Of a stretch of DNA of 64,000 nucleotides, positions 60,318 through 64,000 are shown one piece after another. The stretch covers positions 248,001 through 312,000 of the forward strand of contig NZ_JAPWGM010000003.1 in the NCBI RefSeq assembly GCF_027213715.1. Reading direction: 5' to 3'. Numbering within the stretch: the first letter of the stretch is position 1; every line of letters starts with the position of its first letter. Source of the stretch: Pedobacter punctiformis (lineage in GTDB: Bacteria > Bacteroidota > Bacteroidia > Sphingobacteriales > Sphingobacteriaceae). The notes under the pieces were generated by a model, which made no database searches, was not told the DNA's origin, and was given only the letters and a program-made list of their open reading frames with translations. Both the position numbers and the translations under genes were made by a program.

Positions 60318-60668
60318 TTAACCTTCCTGATGTAACCAGGCTTTCTTAGCTAATAATTCTTCTTCTGTTTCACGAATATCTTCGTCATCCACGCAACAAT
60401 CAACCGGACAAACCGCAGCACACTGTGGTTCATCATGAAAACCTTTACACTCTGTACATTTATCTGATACAATATAATATACTTCATCAGAAACTGCTTC
60501 CTGTGCTGCATCAGCTTCCATTTGCTGATTGCCAAAATCAATGATACCTGCTAAATTCGTTCCATCAGAAAAACGCCATGCAGTACCGGCATCGTAAATT
60601 GCGTTATTAGGACATTCCGGTTCGCAAGCCCCACAATTTATACACTCATCTGTTATTTTAATCGCCAT
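60318..60668 (-). CDS. Dicluster 4Fe-4S ferredoxin
   Basis: The 116-aa protein has two cluster motifs: CINCGACEPECP near the N-terminus and CTECKGFHDEPQCAAVCP after an insertion of about 50 residues that includes a helical acidic part. The layout matches the Alvin/YfhL-type 2[4Fe-4S] ferredoxins with an extended second motif. It supplies low-potential electrons; the divergent acyl-CoA reductase gene or the sulfite reductase could be users. A -7 box TATATTTG lies at 60716-60709. Confidence 0.93.
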   Translation of the reverse strand: MAIKITDECINCGACEPECPNNAIYDAGTAWRFSDGTNLAGIIDFGNQQMEADAAQEAVSDEVYYIVSDKCTECKGFHDEPQCAAVCPVDCCVDDEDIRETEEELLAKKAWLHQEG

Positions 60669-60708
60669 GTTATCGTCTAATTCTTTTGCTTAGTTTACCT
60701 TTGCGATG

Positions 60709-60716
60709 CAAATATA
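60709..60716 (-). promoter_or_regulatory. -7 promoter box of the ferredoxin gene
   Basis: TATATTTG on the minus strand is an exact Bacteroidota -7 box, 41 bp before the ferredoxin ATG. Confidence 0.5.
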
Positions 60717-60746
60717 ATACATAATCACTTAATAATAATTCTAAAT

Positions 60747-61763
60747 ATGTCAGCATTAACACATGAAAAAGTAATAAACGCCTTTAAAAAGTTAGGCACC
60801 TTACTTTCCAACCCTACTGATGTACTGGAAAATGCAATATATGCGGCTGAAAATAGTAATGCCTGGTTCACTGCAGATAATATAAAAAAGTCGGTTTTAT
60901 CTTTCTCAGAAATGTTAAACGATGCGGATGTAGATGCCTGGTTTAAAACAATAGAGTTTAGTTCTTCACCTAAAAAAGTGGGATTAATACTGGCAGGTAA
61001 TATCCCAATGGTTGGTTTTCATGATGTTTTATGTGTATTGGCTACCGGAAATATTGCGTTAATTAAATTGTCTTCTGCTGATGATAAGCTTTTAAAAGCC
61101 GTATTATCCGCACTGATCAAAATAGAACCTGCATTTGAAGATAAAATACAATATGTAGAAAGATTAAAAGATTTTGATGCCGTTATTGCAACGGGAAGCA
61201 ACAATTCATCAAGATATTTTGATTACTATTTTAGCAAAGTTCCAAATATTATTAGAAAAAACAGAAATAGCGTAGCTGTTTTAACTGGTGAGGAAAGTGA
61301 AGAGGACATACAGAATCTGGGTGCTGATATTTTTGACTATTTTGGTTTGGGGTGCAGAAATGTTTCTAAAATATATTTTCCGGCCAATTATGATATCGCT
61401 AAGTTTTACGAAGGCATTGAAAGCTATCAACCGATTATTAACCATTTTAAGTACAATAATAATTACGACTACAATAAATCCATCTATCTGGTAAATGCTG
61501 CAAAACATTTTGATAATGGTTTTCTGCTTTTAAAAGAGGATGAAAGTTTAACCTCTCCACTGGCTGTTTTATTTTACGAAGAATATCAAAATTTTAAGGA
61601 TGTGGAAACGATTTTAAAAGATAAAGAACAGAGCATTCAATGTGTGATTACAAAGGCTAACCTAAATATGAATACGTTTAATTTTGGAGAAAGTCAGCAT
61701 CCAAAACTTTGGGATTATGCAGATGATGTAAATACAATAGAGTTTTTAAACGAGCTAAACTAA
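60747..61763 (+). CDS. LuxC-like acyl-CoA reductase
   Basis: The 338-aa protein belongs to the aldehyde-dehydrogenase-like acyl-CoA reductase family. It has VGLILAGNIPMVGFHDVLCVLATGNIALIKLSSADD (nucleotide-binding strand and loop), VIATGSNNSSRYF and the probable catalytic cysteine in FDYFGLGCRNVSKIYFP. The products would be fatty aldehydes or alcohols from acyl-CoA. It diverges from the ferredoxin gene with 78 bp between starts, a neighbourhood I associate with Bacteroidota generally. The physiological role is not known. Confidence 0.88.
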   Translation: MSALTHEKVINAFKKLGTLLSNPTDVLENAIYAAENSNAWFTADNIKKSVLSFSEMLNDADVDAWFKTIEFSSSPKKVGLILAGNIPMVGFHDVLCVLATGNIALIKLSSADDKLLKAVLSALIKIEPAFEDKIQYVERLKDFDAVIATGSNNSSRYFDYYFSKVPNIIRKNRNSVAVLTGEESEEDIQNLGADIFDYFGLGCRNVSKIYFPANYDIAKFYEGIESYQPIINHFKYNNNYDYNKSIYLVNAAKHFDNGFLLLKEDESLTSPLAVLFYEEYQNFKDVETILKDKEQSIQCVITKANLNMNTFNFGESQHPKLWDYADDVNTIEFLNELN

Positions 61764-61841
61764 TATTATACGCAGTGTCCGGTCAGATAAAAAAGCACTC
61801 TTGCTTTCGCTTATCGATTGGAAATGCTATTTTTGGACACA

Positions 61842-62045
61842 ATGTATATCATTAAAGTTAAAGGCATCGCCAAAATTCCTGATTATGTTCAGTTGAGAGA
61901 TGATAAATTCACCTTGCTGGCTTATTTTAGGGTAGACAGGCCCGATAAATCGTTAGATAAATTAGGTCTTGGAGATAAACTAGACTATATTATGCAAATG
62001 GTAAAGGATTTGCCTTTTGGGCAGATTGCTAAATTAGAAATATAA
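61842..62045 (+). CDS. Small protein of unknown function preceding ftsE
   Basis: The ATG at 61842 gives MYIIKVKGIAKIPDYVQLRDDKFTLLAYFRVDRPDKSLDKLGLGDKLDYIMQMVKDLPFGQIAKLEI (67 aa, shown here in parts: strand-rich start MYIIKVKGIAK, helical end). The upstream open codons from 61818 are not convincing. It ends 1 bp before ftsE, so the two are cotranscribed. Function unknown. Confidence 0.7.
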   Translation: MYIIKVKGIAKIPDYVQLRDDKFTLLAYFRVDRPDKSLDKLGLGDKLDYIMQMVKDLPFGQIAKLEI

Positions 62046-62046
62046 A

Positions 62047-62730
62047 ATGGCAGAAAACGCAGTAATTCATTTAAGCAATGTTGATGTATTTCAACAGAAA
62101 CATCTGGTACTCTCAAACGTAAATTTACATGTAGAAAAAGGCGAGTTTGTGTTCTTAATTGGCCAAACCGGATCAGGAAAAAGTAGTTTACTTAAAATTT
62201 TGTATGGCGATTTGCACATTGGCAACGGAAACGGAGATATTGCCGGTTTCGACCTTAAAAACCTGACGGAAAGACAAGTTCCTTTTTTACGTCGTAAACT
62301 AGGTGTAGTATTTCAGGATTTCCAGTTATTAACCGATCGTACGATTGAGAAAAACCTGGAGTTTGTTTTAAAGGCTACCGGGTGGAAAGATGCAAAGCTG
62401 ATTAACGAACGTATAAAAGATGTGCTTGACAAAGTGGGTTTGCGCTCTAAAATTAAAAAAATGCCCCACGAAATTTCGGGTGGAGAGCAACAGCGTATTG
62501 TAATTGCAAGAGCTTTGTTAAATGACCCTGAAATTATTTTGGCAGATGAGCCAACAGGAAATCTGGACCCGGAAACTTCATCAGAAATTGTTACGCTTTT
62601 AAAGCAAATTAGCCAAAACGGAACTGCGGTTTTAATGGCTACCCACGATTATCACATCATCAGAACATACCCTTCACGCATCATCAAATGTGATAATGGG
62701 ATTGTACACGAAGATGCACAAATAGCTTAA
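62047..62730 (+). CDS. ftsE: FtsE-like ABC transporter ATP-binding protein
   Basis: The 227-aa ATPase has Walker A GQTGSGKSS, Q-loop FQDFQLLTDRTIEKNLEF, signature ISGGEQQRIVIARAL, Walker B ILADEPTGNLD and the H-loop ATHDYH. The sequence style (VIHLSNVDVFQQKHLVLSNVNLHVEKGEFVFLIG) is that of FtsE, which with FtsX controls peptidoglycan hydrolases at division. FtsX is not in the window, but in Bacteroidota it is often separate. Another small ABC ATPase role cannot be excluded. Confidence 0.85.
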   Translation: MAENAVIHLSNVDVFQQKHLVLSNVNLHVEKGEFVFLIGQTGSGKSSLLKILYGDLHIGNGNGDIAGFDLKNLTERQVPFLRRKLGVVFQDFQLLTDRTIEKNLEFVLKATGWKDAKLINERIKDVLDKVGLRSKIKKMPHEISGGEQQRIVIARALLNDPEIILADEPTGNLDPETSSEIVTLLKQISQNGTAVLMATHDYHIIRTYPSRIIKCDNGIVHEDAQIA

Positions 62731-62734
62731 AACT

Positions 62735-62826
62735 CTGACATTAGTCAGCGAATCAGCCAATCTGTTCAGTTAATTTCAAATAAAACTGACAGCTTGGCTG
62801 ATTTCCGTTTATGGCAAAATTGTTGA
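62735..62826 (+). promoter_or_regulatory. grpE-dnaJ upstream region: nested inverted repeats and a sigma-54-like promoter
   Basis: CTGAC-ATTA-GTCAG (62735-62748) is followed by a long hairpin. AATCAGCCAA (62751) pairs with TTGGCTGATT (62794), and inside it CTGTTCAGTT pairs with AACTGACAG with one bulge. Just downstream TGGCAAAATTGTTGA (62812-62826) has GG and G at -24/-12 spacing. The predicted start is about 20 bp before the grpE ATG. Confidence 0.4.
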
Positions 62827-62856
62827 GATTAACACAAAAAAATTCAGCCTAATATT

Positions 62857-63438
62857 ATGTTTAATAAGAAGAAAAATAACGATAAAGAAGAAAATATAAT
62901 GAATCCTGAAAACACGTCAGAAAATACTGCGATAGAAAATGCAGAAAATACTGATGCGGCCAATGAAACTGAAAAAGCACCTGAATTATCTGCCGAAGAA
63001 AAATTACAAGCAGAAGTTCAGCAGCTTAATGATAAATATTTACGATTATATGCTGAGTTTGATAACTATAAACGCCGTACACAAAAAGAACGTGTTGAAT
63101 TATTGCAAACTGCCGGTAAAGATGTGATTGTATCTTTATTAACCGTACTAGATGATTTTGACCGTGCACTTAAAGCAATGGAAACTGCTGCTGATATTGA
63201 GCCGGTTAAAGAAGGCGTGCTTTTGGTACACAATAAACTAAAAAACATTTTAGCACAAAAAGGCCTGAAAGATGTAGAAAGCATCAGCAAAGAGTTTGAT
63301 ACTGATTTCCATGAGGCAATTACCAACATACCTGCTCCTACCGCTGATCTTAAAGGAAAAGTAATTGATGAGGTAGAAAAAGGTTATACTTTAAATGATA
63401 ACGTTATTCGCTTTGCTAAAGTTGTAGTAGGTGCATAA
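62857..63438 (+). CDS. grpE: Nucleotide exchange factor GrpE
   Basis: GrpE releases ADP from DnaK in the heat-shock chaperone cycle. The 193-aa protein has an acidic, disordered N-terminus (about 1-45), a long coiled coil (EEKLQAEVQQLNDKYLRLYAEFDNYKRRTQKERVELL) and the C-terminal beta domain (DTDFHEAITNIPAPTADLKGKVIDEVEKGYTLNDNVIRFAKVVVG). An internal ATG at codon 15 is possible. dnaJ follows 84 bp downstream; dnaK is not in the window. Confidence 0.95.
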   Translation: MFNKKKNNDKEENIMNPENTSENTAIENAENTDAANETEKAPELSAEEKLQAEVQQLNDKYLRLYAEFDNYKRRTQKERVELLQTAGKDVIVSLLTVLDDFDRALKAMETAADIEPVKEGVLLVHNKLKNILAQKGLKDVESISKEFDTDFHEAITNIPAPTADLKGKVIDEVEKGYTLNDNVIRFAKVVVGA

Positions 63439-63522
63439 AAATTAATTATTGAATGTATGGGGATTAAAAAAGATGCAATGCATTTATTTAATTACTTAAA
63501 ATTCAATCATTTTAAATAGAAA

Positions 63523-64000
63523 ATGAGCAAAAGAGATTATTACGACGTATTAGGCGTAACCAAAGGCGCAGCTGCAGATGAGATTAAGAAGGCTTATCGC
63601 AAGATGGCAATCAAATATCACCCGGATAAAAATCCTGGGGATAAAGCTGCTGAAGATAAATTTAAAGAAGCTGCCGAAGCTTACGAAGTTTTAAGTAACG
63701 CAGAGAAAAAACAACGTTATGACCAGTTCGGGCATGCCGGTGTAGGCAGCAGTGCTTCTGGTGGTTATGGTGGCGGCAATATGAATATGGATGACATATT
63801 CAGCAATTTTGGTGATATTTTTGGTGGACACAACCCTTTCGAAAGCTTTTTCGGTGGCGGCGGCGGTGGTCAACAACGTGGCGGACGTCGTGTGGCTAAA
63901 GGTTCAAATCTGCGCATAAAAGTAAAATTAACCCTTGAAGAAATTGCTCATGGCGCAGAGAAAAAAATTAAGGTTAACAAACTTATTGTTTGTAAAACCT
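63523..64000 (+). CDS. dnaJ: Chaperone DnaJ, 3' end cut by window edge
   Basis: About 159 codons are visible. The J-domain reads [70 protein letters not shown], with HPD at about 34-36 (given here as family evidence in short: D-Y-Y-D-V-L and H-P-D-K-N-P). A Gly/Phe-rich region follows ([21 protein letters not shown]), and the zinc-finger domain is just starting at the edge (LIVCKT). DnaJ delivers substrates to DnaK. It forms a unit with grpE. Confidence 0.95.
   Translation, partial: MSKRDYYDVLGVTKGAAADEIKKAYRKMAIKYHPDKNPGDKAAEDKFKEAAEAYEVLSNAEKKQRYDQFGHAGVGSSASGGYGGGNMNMDDIFSNFGDIFGGHNPFESFFGGGGGGQQRGGRRVAKGSNLRIKVKLTLEEIAHGAEKKIKVNKLIVCKT

Noticed and set aside
1..64000. CRISPR array, insertion sequence or replication origin
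   Set aside because: No regularly spaced direct repeats, transposase genes or DnaA-box clusters were seen on reading the window.

Overview
The window looks like a chromosomal segment of a Bacteroidota bacterium, most probably Sphingobacteriaceae (Pedobacter-like). This rests on AT-rich DNA, promoters with the Bacteroidota -7 box TAnnTTTG, weak ribosome binding sites, family content (BatA-type protein, GIN-domain protein, DUF4199, LuxC-like acyl-CoA reductase next to a dicluster ferredoxin, an MNIO/DUF692 enzyme) and the long-form HisG. Genes are densely packed. I see no integrase, transposase or CRISPR array.

Layout. 1-3800: an efflux adaptor (cut by the window edge) diverges from a sigma-54 response regulator and its histidine kinase, with paired operator-like sites between them. 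3869-6558: glgA-glgC glycogen synthesis. 6799-16398: a sulfate assimilation block on the minus strand. A Rrf2 regulator is followed by a leader with a Cys-rich mini-ORF and a terminator hairpin, then siroheme sulfite reductase, SUMT, a siroheme synthase-TauE fusion, APS reductase, cysD and cysN. A diverged SUMT paralogue with the same promoter/operator lies further on. 16630-31201: an accessory-like stretch of singletons: phosphoesterase, M23 peptidase, lipoproteins, two HxlR regulator/oxidoreductase pairs, a DUF2975/XRE pair, ankyrin and GIN proteins, map, tRNA-Cys and an orphan beta-helix protein. 31596-45026: tRNA-Leu, hscB, rseP, dxr, a GH3-family protein, two glycosyltransferases, membrane proteins, a catalytically degenerate dihydroorotase and a BatA-type protein. 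45045-48313: two tandem L,D-transpeptidases. 48389-56161: a complete his operon (hisG-D-C-B-H-A-F-orf-IE) behind a leader peptide with five His codons and a terminator. 56168-60194: membrane protein, WD40 protein, an MNIO enzyme with a secreted Cys-containing precursor peptide, an NlpC/P60 hydrolase and UspA. 60318-64000: ferredoxin, acyl-CoA reductase, FtsE, GrpE and the start of DnaJ.

How the genes fit together. The cys block covers sulfate to sulfide without a CysC kinase, matching an APS-type (Fe-S) reductase, and it carries its own siroheme pathway. Both amino-acid systems here (Cys and His) appear to be controlled by leader-peptide attenuation; the Cys leader seems to be leaderless. The best candidate for an undescribed system is the two-gene MNIO unit at 57500-58809. 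It encodes a 68-residue secreted peptide ending in a CPPC motif, followed 2 bp later by a DUF692-type enzyme with all the expected metal-ligand motifs and a C-terminal extension.
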